64,000 nucleotides of DNA from Sabellastarte sp. h YS-2021. Lineage: Eukaryota > Annelida > Polychaeta > Sabellida > Sabellidae. Position numbers and translations under genes: made by a program. This document shows, in pieces, positions 26,701 to 42,037 of this stretch (position 1 is its first letter; every line of letters starts with the position of its first letter). The DNA is taken from contig OZ024940.1 in assembly GCA_964017235.1 (NCBI GenBank), positions 30,622,573 through 30,686,572 of the forward strand. Direction: 5' to 3'. The notes under the pieces were generated by a model. That model made no database searches. It saw only the letters and a list, made by a program, of their open reading frames with translations, and had not been told where the DNA came from.

Positions 26701-29700
26701 TAAAAATGGCCAAAAGTACATGTAAATTACACCAAACCAGTACCAAATGTTGGTCTATAATGCTGAAATTTGGCCAGAATATAAGGTGGCACATACTAAA
26801 TCTGACTGAACCGGTTTTAAAATTACATCTGATATAACAGTACTTATAGTTTGGCAATATTGGCTTCAGCTGGCCCCAAATTCGCTTCTGTGGGGCTGCA
26901 TTAAGATATACTTAAATTTGGCAAAGTAAGACAAATTTAAGGCTGAAAACCATATTGTTTGCTAGAGCTGGCGCCACTAAATGAGATTCCACAAGAATAT
27001 TCCTTAAGAAATACATAACTGGTCCAAAATACATGTATTGGAAGTGCAGGTATCGAGGGGGTGATCATATGGCACATCAGTCCAAAACCCCACTTAAACT
27101 TCATCAATCTGGCTCAGATTTTCACAGGAAACTCAGTTCATATCTGACATTGATATTGTATTGGCTTGACTTACTCAGGAAACCAATTAAAAATTTCAAT
27201 TTTCCGGGGTTTGGGGCCAGGCTCAGCCCCCCTCAAATTAGGAAATATCAGGTATATCCTAATACAACCAATCTGAAGCTCTTCTTTAATTTTGCATATG
27301 TTTTAACAATAATTGAGGATATATTAGGCCCATTTGGAGCATTAAATCTCTGAAAAGAAATTATTTCACCCATATATTGCTGTAAAAATGGCCAAAAATA
27401 CATGTAAATTACACCAAACCAGTACCAAATGTTGGTCTATAATGCTGAAATTTGGCCAGAATATAAGGTGGCACATACTAAATCTGACTGAACCGGTTTT
27501 AAAATTACATCTGATATAACAGTACTTATAGTTTGGCAATATTGGCTTCAGCTGGCCCCAAATTCGCTTCTGTGGGGCTGCATTAGGATATACTTAAATT
27601 TGGCAAAGTAAGACAAATTTAAGGCTGAAAACCATATTGTTTGCTAGAGCTGGCGCCACTAAATGAGATTCCACAAGAATATTCCTTAAGAAATACATAA
27701 CTGGTCCAAAATACATGTATTGGAAGTGCAGGTATCGAGGGGGTGATCATATGGCACATCAGTCCAAAACCCCACTTAAACTTCATCAATCTGGCTCAGA
27801 TTTTCACAGGAAACTCAGTTCATATCTGACATTGATATTGTATTGGCTTGACTTACTCAGGAAACCAATTAAAAATTTCAATTTTCCGGGGTTTGGGGCC
27901 AGGCTCAGCCCCCCTCAAATTAGGAAATATCAGGTATATCCTAATACAACCAATCTGAAGCTCTTCTTTAATTTTGCATATGTTTTAACAATAATTGAGG
28001 ATATATTAGGCCCATTTGGAGCATTAAATCTCTGAAAAGAAATTATTTCACCCATATATTGCTGTAAAAATGGCCAAAAATACATGTAAATTACACCAAA
28101 CCAGTACCAAATGTTGGTCTATAATGCTGAAATTTGGCCAGAATATAAGGTGGCACATACTAAATCTGACTGAACCGGTTTTAAAATTACATCTGATATA
28201 ACAGTACTTATAGTTTGGCAATATTGGCTTCAGCTGGCCCCAAATTCGCTTCTGTGGGGCTGCATTAAGATATACTTAAATTTGGCAAAGTAAGACAAAT
28301 TAAAGGCTGAAAACCATATTGTTTGCTAGAGCTGGCGCCACTAAATGAGATTCCACAAGAATATTCCTTAAGAAATACATAACTGGTCCAAAATACATGT
28401 ATTGGAAGTGCAGGTATCGAGGGGGTGATCATATGGCACATCAGTCCAAAACCCCACTTAAACTTCATCAATCTGGCTCAGATTTTCACAGGAAACTCAG
28501 TTCATATCTGACATTGATATTGTATTGGCTTGACTTACTCAGGAAACCAATTAAAAATTTCAATTTTCCGGGGTTTGGGGCCAGGCTCAGCCCCCCTCAA
28601 ATTAGGAAATATCAGGTATATCCTAATACAACCAATCTGAAGCTCTTCTTTAATTTTGCATATGTTTTAACAATAATTGAGGATATATTAGGCCCATTTG
28701 GAGCATTAAATCTCTGAAAAGAAATTATTTCACCCATATATTGCTGTAAAAATGGCCAAAAATACATGTAAATTACACCAAACCAGTACCAAATGTTGGT
28801 CTATAATGCTGAAATTTGGCCAGAATATAAGGTGGCACATACTAAATCTGACTGAACCGATTTTAAAATTACATCTGATATAACAGTACTTATAGTTTGG
28901 CAATATTGGCTTCAGCTGGCCCCAAATTCGCTTCTGTGGGGCTGCATTAGGATATACTTAAATTTGGCAAAGTAAGACAAATTTAAGGCTGAAAACCATA
29001 TTGTTTGCTAGAGCTGGCGCCACTAAATGAGATTCCACAAGAATATTCCTTAAGAAATACATAACTGGTCCAAAATACATGTATTGGAAGTGCAGGTATC
29101 GAGGGGGTGATCATATGGCACATCAGTCCAAAACCCCACTTAAACTTCATCAATCTGGCTCAGATTTTCACAGGAAACTCAGTTCATATCTGACATTGAT
29201 ATTGTATTGGCTTGACTTACTCAGGAAACCAATTAAAAATTTCAATTTTCCGGGGTTTGGGGCCAGGCTCAGCCCCCCTCAAATTAGGAAATATCAGGTA
29301 TATCCTAATACAACCAATCTGAAGCTCTTCTTTAATTTTGCATATGTTTTAACAATAATTGAGGATATATTAGGCCCATTTGGAGCATTAAATCTCTGAA
29401 AAGAAATTATTTCACCCATATATTGCTGTAAAAATGGCCAAAAATACATGTAAATTACACCAAACCAGTACCAAATGTTGGTCTATAATGCTGAAATTTG
29501 GCCAGAATATAAGGTGGCACATACTAAATCTGACTGAACCGGTTTTAAAATTACATCTGATATAACAGTACTTATAGTTTGGCAATATTGGCTTCAGCTG
29601 GCCCCAAATTCGCTTCTGTGGGGCTGCATTAAGATATACTTAAATTTGGCAAAGTAAGACAAATTTAAGGCTGAAAACCATATTGTTTGCTAGAGCTGGC

Positions 29701-30442
29701 GCCATTAAATGAGATTCCACAAGAATATTCCTTAAGAAATACATAACTGGTCCAAAATACATGTATTGGAAGTGCAGGTATCGAGGGGGTGATCATATGG
29801 CACATCAGTCCAAAACCCCACTTAAACTTCATCAATCTGGCTCAGATTTTCACAGGAAACTCAGTTCATATCTGACATTGATATTGTATTGGCTTGACTT
29901 ACTCAGGAAACCAATTAAAAATTTCAATTTTCCTGGGTTTGGAGCCAGGCTCAGCCCCCCTCAAATTAGGAAATATCAGGTATATCCTAATACAACCAAT
30001 CTGAAGCTCTTCTTTAATTTTGCATATGTTTTAACAATAATTGAGGATATATTAGGCCCATTTGGAGCACTACATCTCTGAAAATAAATTACTTCACCCA
30101 TATATTGCTGTAAAAATGGCCAAAAATACATGTAAATTACACCAAACCAGTACCAAATGTTGGTCTATAATGCTGAAATTTGGCCAGAATATAAGGTGGC
30201 ACATACTAAATCTGACTGAACCGGTTTTAAAATTACATCTGATATAACAGTACTTATAGTTTGGCAATATTGGCTTCAGCTGGCCCCAAATTCGCTTCTG
30301 TGGGGCTGCATTAAGATATACTTAAATTTGGCAAAGTAAGACAAATTTAAGGCTGAAAACCATATTGTTTGCTAGAGCTGGCGCCACTAAATGAGATTCC
30401 ACAAGAATATTCCTTAAGAAATACATAACTGGTCCAAAATAC
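14757..30442 (+). repeat. Satellite 1 block with 6-, 7- and 13-unit higher-order recurrences
   Basis: Rare markers set the spacing. GGGGATTGGGG occurs in the units at 14757, 20213 and 24305 (8 and 6 units apart). ACAAATTAAAGG occurs near 19430, 23522 and 28296 (6 and 7 units apart). GGAGAATTACACC occurs in the units at 16803, 25669 and 30443 (13 and 7 units apart). A run of about five units starting at 16121 therefore reappears at 24987. A six-unit run starting at 17485 reappears at 21577. The ends of the runs are mosaic: the unit at 24305 combines the GGGGATTGGGG marker with a downstream part matching the unit after it. That indicates exchange inside units. Confidence 0.75.
15439..16120 (+). 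repeat. Representative 682-bp satellite 1 unit
   Basis: A typical unit, chosen because it has no indel. It begins at the ATG inside the 12-bp palindrome. It then holds a short GC-rich patch with GGGGTTTGGGG followed by GCCCCCC, a long AT-rich stretch, the segment homologous to satellite 2 (around CCAAATGTTGG), and an ending around CCTTAAGAAATACATAAC. The length is close to four times 170 bp. Whether the unit arose from four degenerate monomers of nucleosomal size could not be shown by eye. Confidence 0.95.
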
Positions 30443-33400
30443 ATGTATTGGAAGTGCAGGTATCGAGGGGGTGATCATATGGCACATCAGTCCAAAACCC
30501 CACTTAAACTTCATCAATCTGGCTCAGATTTTCACAGGAAACTCAGCTCATATCTGACATTGATATTGTATTGGCTTGACTTACTCAGGAAACCAATTAA
30601 AAATTTCAATTTTCCGGGGTTTGGGGCCAGGCTCAGCCCCCCTCAAATTAGGAAATATCAGGTATATCCTAATACAACCAATCTGAAGCTCTTCTTTAAT
30701 TTTGCATATGTTTTAACAATAATTGAGGATATATTAGGCCCATTTGGAGAATTACACCTCTGAAAATAAATTATTTCACCCATATATTGCTGTAAAAATG
30801 GCCAAAAATACATGTAAATTACACCAAACCAGTACCAAATGTTGGTCTATAATGCTGAAATTTGGCCAGAATATAAGGTGGCACATACTAAATCTGACTG
30901 AACCGGTTTTAAAATTACATCTGATATAACAGTACTTATAGTTTGGCAATATTGGCTTCAGCTGGCCCCAAATTCGCTTCTGTGGGGCTGCATTAAGATA
31001 TACTTAAATTTTGCAAAGTAAGATAAATTTAAGGCTGAAAACCATATTGTTTCCTAGAGCTGGCGCCATTAAATGAGATTCCACAAGAATATTCCTTAAG
31101 AAATACATAACTGGTCCAAAATACATGTATTGGAAGTGCAGGTATCGAGGGGGTGATCATATGGCACATCAGTCCAAAACCCCACTTAAACTTCATCAAT
31201 CTGGCTCAGATTTTCACAGGAAACTCAGTTCATATCTGACATTGATATTGTATTGGCTTGACTTACTCAGGAAACCAATTAAAAATTTCAATTTTACGGG
31301 GTTTGGGGCCAGGCTCAGCCCCCCTCAAATTAGGAAATATCAGGTATATCCTAATACAACCAATCTGAAGCTCTTCTTTAATTTTGCATATGTTTTAACA
31401 ATAATTGAGGATATATTAGGCCCATTTGGAGCATTACACCTCTGAAAATAAATTATTTCACCCATATATTGCTGTAAAAATGGCCAAAAATACATGTAAA
31501 TTACACCAAACCAGTACCAAATGTTGGTCTATAATGCTGAAATTTGGCCAGAATATAAGGTGGCACATACTAAATGTGACTGAACCGGTTTTAAAATTAC
31601 ATCTGATATAACAGTACTTATAGTTTGGCAATATTGGCTTCAGCTGGCCCCAAATTCGCTTCTGTGGGGCTGCATTAGGATATACTTAAATTTGGCAAAG
31701 TAAGACAAATTTAAGGCTGAAAACCATATTGTTTGCTAGAGCTGGCGCCACTAAATGAGATTCCACAAGAATATTCCTTAAGAAATACATAACTGGTCCA
31801 AAATACATGTATTGGAAGTGCAGGTATCGAGGGGGTGATCATATGGCACATCAGTCCAAAATCCCACTTAAACTTCATCAATCTGGCTCAGATTTTCACA
31901 GGAAACTCAGTTCATATCTGACATTGATATTGTATTGGCTTGACTTACTCAGGAAACCAATTAAAAATTTCAATTTTCCGGGGTTTGGGGCCAGGCTCAG
32001 CCCCCCTCAAATTAGGAAATATCAGGTATATCCTAATACAACCAATCTGAAGCTCTTCTTTAATTTTGCATATGTTTTAACAATAATTGAGGATATATTA
32101 GGCCCATTTGGAGCATTACATCTCTGAAAAGAAATTATTTCACCCATATATTGCTGTAAAAATGGCCAAAAATACATGTAAATTACACCAAAGCAGTACC
32201 AAATGTTGGTCTATAATGCTGAAATTTGGCCAGAATATAAGGTGGCACATACTAAATCTGACTGAACCGGTTTTAAAATTACATCTGATATAACAGTACT
32301 TATAGTTTGGCAATATTGGCTTCAGCTGGCCCCAAATTCGCTTCTGTGGGGCTGCATTAAGATATACTTAAATTTGGCAAAGTAAGACAAATTTAAGGCT
32401 GAAAACCATATTGTTTGCTAGAGCTGGCGCCACTAAATGAGATTCCACAAGAATATTCCTTAAGAAATACATAACTGGTCCAAAATACATGTATTGGAAG
32501 TGCAGGTATCGAGGGGGTGATCATATGGCACATCAGTCCAAAACCCCACTTAAACTTCATCAATCTGGCTCAGATTTTCACAGGAAACTCAGTTCATATC
32601 TGACATTGATATTGTATTGGCTTGACTTACTCAGGAGACCAATTAAAAATTTCAATTTTCCTGGGTTTGGAGCCAGGCTCAGCCCCCCTCAAATTAGCAA
32701 AATATCAGGTATATCCTAATACAACCAATCTGAAGCTCTTCTTTAATTTTGCATATGTTTTAACAATAATTGAGGATATATTAGGCCCATTTGGAGCACT
32801 ACATCTCTGAAAATAAATTACTTCACCCATATATTGCTGTAAAAATGGCCAAAAATACATGTAAATTACACCAAACCAGTACCAAATGTTGGTCTATAAT
32901 GCTGAAATTTGGCCAGAATATAAGGTGGCACATACTAAATCTGACTGAACCGGTTTTAAAATTACATCTGATATAACAGTACTTATAGTTTGGCAATATT
33001 GGCTTCAGCTGGCCCCAAATTCGCTTCTGTGGGGCTGCATTAAGATATACTTAAATTTGGCAAAGTAAGACAAATTTAAGGCTGAAAACCATATTGTTTG
33101 CTAGAGCTGGCGCCACTAAATGAGATTCCACAAGAATATTCCTTAAGAAATACATAACTGGTCCAAAATACATGTATTGGAAGTGCAGGTATCGAGGGGG
33201 TGATCATATGGCACATCAGTCCAAAACCCCACTTAAACTTCATCAATCTGGCTCAGATTTTCACAGGAAACTCAGCTCATATCTGACATTGATATTGTAT
33301 TGGCTTGACTTACTCAGGAAACCAATTAAAAATTTCAATTTTCCGGGGTTTGGGGCCAGGCTCAGCCCCCCTCAAATTAGGAAATATCAGGTATATCCTA

Positions 33401-36400
33401 ATACAACCAATCTGAAGCTCTTCTTTAATTTTGCATATGTTTTAACAATAATTGAGGATATATTAGGCCCATTTGGAGAATTACACCTCTGAAAATAAAT
33501 TATTTCACCCATATATTGCTGTAAAAATGGCCAAAAATACATGTAAATTACACCAAACCAGTACCAAATGTTGGTCTATAATGCTGAAATTTGGCCAGAA
33601 TATAAGGTGGCACATACTAAATCTGACTGAACCGGTTTTAAAATTACATCTGATATAACAGTACTTATAGTTTGGCAATATTGGCTTCAGCTGGCCCCAA
33701 ATTCGCTTCTGTGGGGCTGCATTAAGATATACTTAAATTTTGCAAAGTAAGATAAATTTAAGGCTGAAAACCATATTGTTTCCTAGAGCTGGCGCCATTA
33801 AATGAGATTCCACAAGAATATTCCTTAAGAAATACATAACTGGTCCAAAATACATGTATTGGAAGTGCAGGTATCGAGGGGGTGATCATATGGCACATCA
33901 GTCCAAAACCCCACTTAAACTTCATCAATCTGGCTCAGATTTTCACAGGAAACTCAGTTCATATCTGACATTGATATTGTATTGGCTTGACTTACTCAGG
34001 AAACCAATTAAAAATTTCAATTTTACGGGGTTTGGGGCCAGGCTCAGCCCCCCTCAAATTAGGAAATATCAGGTATATCCTAATACAACCAATCTGAAGC
34101 TCTTCTTTAATTTTGCATATGTTTTAACAATAATTGAGGATATATTAGGCCCATTTGGAGCACTACATCTCTGAAAATAAATTACTTCACCCATATATTG
34201 CTGTAAAAATGGCCAAAAATACATGTAAATTACACCAAACCAGTACCAAATGTTGGTCTATAATGCTGAAATTTGGCCAGAATATAAGGTGGCACATACT
34301 AAATCTGACTGAACCGGTTTTAAAATTACATCTGATATAACAGTACTTATAGTTTGGCAATATTGGCTTCAGCTGGCCCCAAATTCGCTTCTGTGGGGCT
34401 GCATTAAGATATACTTAAATTTGGCAAAGTAAGACAAATTTAAGGCTGAAAACCATATTGTTTGCTAGAGCTGGCGCCACTAAATGAGATTCCACAAGAA
34501 TATTCCTTAAGAAATACATAACTGGTCCAAAATACATGTATTGGAAGTGCAGGTATCGAGGGGGTGATCATATGGCACATCAGTCCAAAACCCCACTTAA
34601 ACTTCATCAATCTGGCTCAGATTTTCACAGGAAACTCAGCTCATATCTGACATTGATATTGTATTGGCTTGACTTACTCAGGAAACCAATTAAAAATTTC
34701 AATTTTCCGGGGTTTGGGGCCAGGCTCAGCCCCCCTCAAATTAGGAAATATCAGGTATATCCTAATACAACCAATCTGAAGCTCTTCTTTAATTTTGCAT
34801 ATGTTTTAACAATAATTGAGGATATATTAGGCCCATTTGGAGAATTACACCTCTGAAAATAAATTATTTCACCCATATATTGCTGTAAAAATGGCCAAAA
34901 ATACATGTAAATTACACCAAACCAGTACCAAATGTTGGTCTATAATGCTGAAATTTGGCCAGAATATAAGGTGGCACATACTAAATCTGACTGAACCGGT
35001 TTTAAAATTACATCTGATATAACAGTACTTATAGTTTGGCAATATTGGCTTCAGCTGGCCCCAAATTCGCTTCTGTGGGGCTGCATTAAGATATACTTAA
35101 ATTTTGCAAAGTAAGATAAATTTAAGGCTGAAAACCATATTGTTTCCTAGAGCTGGCGCCATTAAATGAGATTCCACAAGAATATTCCTTAAGAAATACA
35201 TAACTGGTCCAAAATACATGTATTGGAAGTGCAGGTATCGAGGGGGTGATCATATGGCACATCAGTCCAAAACCCCACTTAAACTTCATCAATCTGGCTC
35301 AGATTTTCACAGGAAACTCAGTTCATATCTGACATTGATATTGTATTGGCTTGACTTACTCAGGAAACCAATTAAAAATTTCAATTTTACGGGGTTTGGG
35401 GCCAGGCTCAGCCCCCCTCAAATTAGGAAATATCAGGTATATCCTAATACAACCAATCTGAAGCTCTTCTTTAATTTTGCATATGTTTTAACAATAATTG
35501 AGGATATATTAGGCCCATTTGGAGCATTACACCTCTGAAAATAAATTATTTCACCCATATATTGCTGTAAAAATGGCCAAAAATACATGTAAATTACACC
35601 AAACCAGTACCAAATGTTGGTCTATAATGCTGAAATTTGGCCAGAATATAAGGTGGCACATACTAAATGTGACTGAACCGGTTTTAAAATTACATCTGAT
35701 ATAACAGTACTTATAGTTTGGCAATATTGGCTTCAGCTGGCCCCAAATTCGCTTCTGTGGGGCTGCATTAGGATATACTTAAATTTGGCAAAGTAAGACA
35801 AATTTAAGGCTGAAAACCATATTGTTTGCTAGAGCTGGCGCCACTAAATGAGATTCCACAAGAATATTCCTTAAGAAATACATAACTGGTCCAAAATACA
35901 TGTATTGGAAGTGCAGGTATCGAGGGGGTGATCATATGGCACATCAGTCCAAAACCCCACTTAAACTTCATCAATCTGGCTCAGATTTTCACAGGAAACT
36001 CAGTTCATATCTGACATTGATATTGTATTGGCTTGACTTACTCAGGAAACCAATTAAAAATTTCAATTTTCCGGGGTTTGGGGCCAGGCTCAGCCCCCCT
36101 CAAATTAGGAAATATCAGGTATATCCTAATACAACCAATCTGAAGCTCTTCTTTAATTTTGCATATGTTTTAACAATAATTGAGGATATATTAGGCCCAT
36201 TTGGAGCATTACATCTCTGAAAAGAAATTATTTCACCCATATATTGCTGTAAAAATGGCCAAAAATACATGTAAATTACACCAAAGCAGTACCAAATGTT
36301 GGTCTATAATGCTGAAATTTGGCCAGAATATAAGGTGGCACATACTAAATCTGACTGAACCGGTTTTAAAATTACATCTGATATAACAGTACTTATAGTT

Positions 36401-36581
36401 TGGCAATATTGGCTTCAGCTGGCCCCAAATTCGCTTCTGTGGGGCTGCATTAAGATATACTTAAATTTGGCAAAGTAAGACAAATTTAAGGCTGAAAACC
36501 ATAGTGTTTGCTAGAGCTGGCGCCACTAAATGAGATTCCACAAGAATATTCCTTAAGAAATACATAACTGGTCCAAAATAC
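30443..36581 (+). repeat. Satellite 1 block with a roughly six-unit recurrence (about 4093 bp)
   Basis: The order of marker units starting at 30443 (GGAGAATTACACC with GTTTCCTAG; then ACGGGG with AAATGTGAC; then CAAAGCAGT; then GGAGACC with CCTGGG) recurs starting at 34536. Between the two runs lie an extra marker unit at 33172 and a hybrid unit at 33854 that joins an ACGGGG left part to a CACTACAT/AATTACTTC right part. The unit at 32489 has an extra base near 32697-32701 (TTAGCAAAATATC against TTAGGAAATATC), giving a 683-bp spacing. Confidence 0.72.
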
Positions 36582-39500
36582 ATGTATTGGAAGTGCAGGT
36601 ATCGAGGGGGTGATTATATGGCACATCAGTCCAAAACCCCACTTAAACTTCATCAATCTGGCTCAGATTTTCACAGGAAACTCAGTTCATATCTGACATT
36701 GATATTGTATTGGCTTGACTTACTCAGGAGACCAATTAAAAATTTCAATTTTCCTGGGTTTGGAGCCAGGCTCAGCCCCCCTCAAATTAGGAAATATCAG
36801 GTATATCCTAATACAACCAATCTGAAGCTCTTCTTTAATTTTGCATATGTTTTAACAATAATTGAGGATATATTAGGCCCATTTGGAGCACTACATCTCT
36901 GAAAATAAATTACTTCACCCATATATTGCTGTAAAAATGGCCAAAAATACATGTAAATTACACCAAACCAGTACCAAATGTTGGTCTATAATGCTGAAAT
37001 TTGGCCAGAATATAAGGTGGCACATACTAAATCTGACTGAACCGGTTTTAAAATTACATCTGATATAACAGTACTTATAGTTTGGCAATATTGGCTTCAG
37101 CTGGCCCCAAATTCGCTTCTGTGGGGCTGCATTAAGATATACTTAAATTTGGCAAAGTAAGACAAATTTAAGGCTGAAAACCATATTGTTTGCTAGAGCT
37201 GGCGCCACTAAATGAGATTCCACAAGAATATTCCTTAAGAAATACATAACTGGTCCAAAATACATGTATTGGAAGTGCAGGTATCGAGGGGGTGATCATA
37301 TGGCACATCAGTCCAAAACCCCACTTAAACTTCATCAATCTGGCTCAGATTTTCACAGGAAACTCAGCTCATATCTGACATTGATATTGTATTGGCTTGA
37401 CTTACTCAGGAAACCAATTAAAAATTTCAATTTTCCGGGGTTTGGGGCCAGGCTCAGCCCCCCTCAAATTAGGAAATATCAGGTATATCCTAATACAACC
37501 AATCTGAAGCTCTTCTTTAATTTTGCATATGTTTTAACAATAATTTAGGATATATTAGGCCCATTTGGAGCATTACACCTCTGAAAATAAATTATTTCAC
37601 CCATATATTGCTGTAAAAATGGCCAAAAATACATGTAAATTACACCAAACCAGTACCAAATGTTGGTCTATAATGCTGAAATTTGGCCAGAATATAAGGT
37701 GGCACATACTAAATCTGACTGAACCGGTTTTAAAATTACATCTGATATAACAGTACTTATAGTTTGGCAATATTGGCTTCAGCTGGCCCCAAATTCGCTT
37801 CTGTGGGGCTGCATTAAGATATACTTAAATTTTGCAAAGTAAGATAAATTTAAGGCTGAAAACCATATTGTTTGCTAGAGCTGGCGCCATTAAATGAGAT
37901 TCCACAAGAATATTCCTTAAGAAATACATAACTGGTCCAAAATACATGTATTGGAAGTGCAGGTATCGAGGGGGTGATCATATGGCACATCAGTCCAAAA
38001 CCCCACTTAAACTTCATCAATCTGGCTCAGATTTTCACAGGAAACTCAGTTCATATCTGACATTGATATTGTATTGGCTTGACTTACTCAGGAAACCAAT
38101 TAAAAATTTCAAATTTACGGGGTTTGGGGCCAGGCTCAGCCCCCCTCAAATTAGGAAATATCAGGTATATCCTAATACAACCAATCTGAAGCTCTTCTTT
38201 AATTTTGCATATGTTTTAACAATAATTGAGGATATATTAGGCCCATTTGGAGCATTACACCTCTGAAAATAAATTATTTCACCCATATATTGCTGTAAAA
38301 ATGGCCAAAAATATATGTAAATTACACCAAACCAGTACCAAATGTTGGTCTATAATGCTGAAATTTGGCCAGAATATAAGGTGGCACATACTAAATCTGA
38401 CTGAACCGGTTTTAAAATTACATCTGATATAACAGTACTTATAGTTTGGCAATATTGGCTTCAGCTGGCCCCAAATTCGCTTCTGTGGGGCTGCATTAAG
38501 ATATACTTAAATTTGGCAAAGTAAGACAAATTTAAGGCTGAAAACCATAGTGTTTGCTAGAGCTGGCGCCACTAAATGAGATTCCACAAGAATATTCCTT
38601 AAGAAATACATAACTGGTCCAAAATACATGTATTGGAAGTGCAGGTATCGAGGGGGTGATCATATGGCACATCAGTCCAAAACCCCACTTAAACTTCATC
38701 AATCTGGCTCAGATTTTCACAGGAAACTCAGTTCATATCTGACATTGATATTGTATTGGCTTGACTTACTCAGGAGACCAATTAAAAATTTCAATTTTCC
38801 TGGGTTTGGAGCCAGGCTCAGCCCCCCTCAAATTAGGAAATATCAGGTATATCCTAATACAACCAATCTGAAGCTCTTCTTTAATTTTGCATATGTTTTA
38901 ACAATAATTGAGGATATATTAGGCCCATTTGGAGCACTACATCTCTGAAAATAAATTACTTCACCCATATATTGCTGTAAAAATGGCCAAAAATACATGT
39001 AAATTACACCAAACCAGTACCAAATGTTGGTCTATAATGCTGAAATTTGGCCAGAATATAAGGTGGCACATACTAAATCTGACTGAACCGGTTTTAAAAT
39101 TACATCTGATATAACAGTACTTATAGTTTGGCAATATTGGCTTCAGCTGGCCCCAAATTCGCTTCTGTGGGGCTGCATTAAGATATACTTAAATTTGGCA
39201 AAGTAAGACAAATTTAAGGCTGAAAACCATATTGTTTGCTAGAGCTGGCGCCACTAAATGAGATTCCACAAGAATATTCCTTAAGAAATACATAACTGGT
39301 CCAAAATACATGTATTGGAAGTGCAGGTATCGAGGGGGTGATCATATGGCACATCAGTCCAAAACCCCACTTAAACTTCATCAATCTGGCTCAGATTTTC
39401 ACAGGAAACTCAGTTCATATCTGACATTGATATTGTATTGGCTTGACTTACTCAGGAAACCAATTAAAAATTTCAATTTTCCGGGGTTTGGGGCCAGGCT

Positions 39501-42037
39501 CAGCCCCCCTCAAATTAGGAAATATCAGGTATATCCTAATACAACCAATCTGAAGCTCTTCTTTAATTTTGCATATGTTTTAACAATAATTGAGGATATA
39601 TTAGGCCCATTTGGAGCATTAAATCTCTGAAAATAAATTATTTCACCCATATATTGCTGTAAAAATGGCCAAAAATACATGTAAATTACACCAAACCAGT
39701 ACCAAATGTTGGTCTATAATGCTGAAATTTGGCCAGAATATAAGGTGGCACATACTAAATCTGACTGAACCGGTTTTAAAATTACATCTGATATAACAGT
39801 ACTTATAGTTTGGCAATATTGGCTTCAGCTGGCCCCAAATTCGCTTCTGTGGGGCTGCATTAGGATATACTTAAATTTGGCAAAGTAAGACAAATTTAAG
39901 GCTGAAAACCATATTGTTTGCTAGAGCTGGCGCCACTAAATGAGATTCCACAAGAATATTCCTTAAGAAATACATAACTGGTCCAAAATACATGTATTGG
40001 AAGTGCAGGTATCGAGGGGGTGATCATATGGCACATCAGTCCAAAACCCCACTTAAACTTCATCAATCTGGCTCAGATTTTCACAGGAAACTCAGTTCAT
40101 ATCTGACATTGATATTGTATTGGCTTGACTTACTCAGGAAACCAATTAAAAATTTCAATTTTCCGGGGTTTGGGGCCAGGCTCAGCCCCCCTCAAATTAG
40201 GAAATATCAGGTATATCCTAATACAACCAATCTGAAGCTCTTCTTTAATTTTGCATATGTTTTAACAATAATTGAGGATATATTAGGCCCATTTGGAGCA
40301 TTACACCTCTGAAAATAAATTATTTCACCCATATATTGCTGTAAAAATGGCCAAAAATATATGTAAATTACACCAAACCAGTACCAAATGTTGGTCTATA
40401 ATGCTGAAATTTGGCCAGAATATAAGGTGGCACATACTAAATCTGACTGAACCGGTTTTAAAATTACATCTGATATAACAGTACTTATAGTTTGGCAATA
40501 TTGGCTTCAGCTGGCCCCAAATTCGCTTCTGTGGGGCTGCATTAAGATATACTTAAATTTGGCAAAGTAAGACAAATTTAAGGCTGAAAACCATAGTGTT
40601 TGCTAGAGCTGGCGCCACTAAATGAGATTCCACAAGAATATTCCTTAAGAAATACATAACTGGTCCAAAATACATGTATTGGAAGTGCAGGTATCGAGGG
40701 GGTGATCATATGGCACATCAGTCCAAAACCCCACTTAAACTTCATCAATCTGGCTCAGATTTTCACAGGAAACTCAGTTCATATCTGACATTGATATTGT
40801 ATTGGCTTGACTTACTCAGGAGACCAATTAAAAATTTCAATTTTCCTGGGTTTGGAGCCAGGCTCAGCCCCCCTCAAATTAGGAAATATCAGGTATATCC
40901 TAATACAACCAATCTGAAGCTCTTCTTTAATTTTGCATATGTTTTAACAATAATTGAGGATATATTAGGCCCATTTGGAGCACTACATCTCTGAAAATAA
41001 ATTACTTCACCCATATATTGCTGTAAAAATGGCCAAAAATACATGTAAATTACACCAAACCAGTACCAAATGTTGGTCTATAATGCTGAAATTTGGCCAG
41101 AATATAAGGTGGCACATACTAAATCTGACTGAACCGGTTTTAAAATTACATCTGATATAACAGTACTTATAGTTTGGCAATATTGGCTTCAGCTGGCCCC
41201 AAATTCGCTTCTGTGGGGCTGCATTAAGATATACTTAAATTTGGCAAAGTAAGACAAATTTAAGGCTGAAAACCATATTGTTTGCTAGAGCTGGCGCCAC
41301 TAAATGAGATTCCACAAGAATATTCCTTAAGAAATACATAACTGGTCCAAAATACATGTATTGGAAGTGCAGGTATCGAGGGGGTGATCATATGGCACAT
41401 CAGTCCAAAACCCCACTTAAACTTCATCAATCTGGCTCAGATTTTCACAGGAAACTCAGTTCATATCTGACATTGATATTGTATTGGCTTGACTTACTCA
41501 GGAAACCAATTAAAAATTTCAATTTTCCGGGGTTTGGGGCCAGGCTCAGCCCCCCTCAAATTAGGAAATATCAGGTATATCCTAATACAACCAATCTGAA
41601 GCTCTTCTTTAATTTTGCATATGTTTTAACAATAATTGAGGATATATTAGGCCCATTTGGAGCATTAAATCTCTGAAAATAAATTATTTCACCCATATAT
41701 TGCTGTAAAAATGGCCAAAAATACATGTAAATTACACCAAACCAGTACCAAATGTTGGTCTATAATGCTGAAATTTGGCCAGAATATAAGGTGGCACATA
41801 CTAAATCTGACTGAACCGGTTTTAAAATTACATCTGATATAACAGTACTTATAGTTTGGCAATATTGGCTTCAGCTGGCCCCAAATTCGCTTCTGTGGGG
41901 CTGCATTAGGATATACTTAAATTTGGCAAAGTAAGACAAATTTAAGGCTGAAAACCATATTGTTTGCTAGAGCTGGCGCCACTAAATGAGATTCCACAAG
42001 AATATTCCTTAAGAAATACATAACTGGTCCAAAATAC
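36582..42037 (+). repeat. Satellite 1 three-unit higher-order repeat (2046 bp)
   Basis: GGAGACC with CCTGGG recurs in the units at 36582, 38628 and 40674, exactly 2046 bp apart, each preceded by CCATAGTG (near 36501, 38547 and 40593). The third unit of each trimer ends CATTACACC, with AAATATATGTAA in those at 37946 and 39992. The middle unit differs between the first trimer (CATTACACC, with a TAG near 37546) and the later two (GCATTAAATC). Confidence 0.78.
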
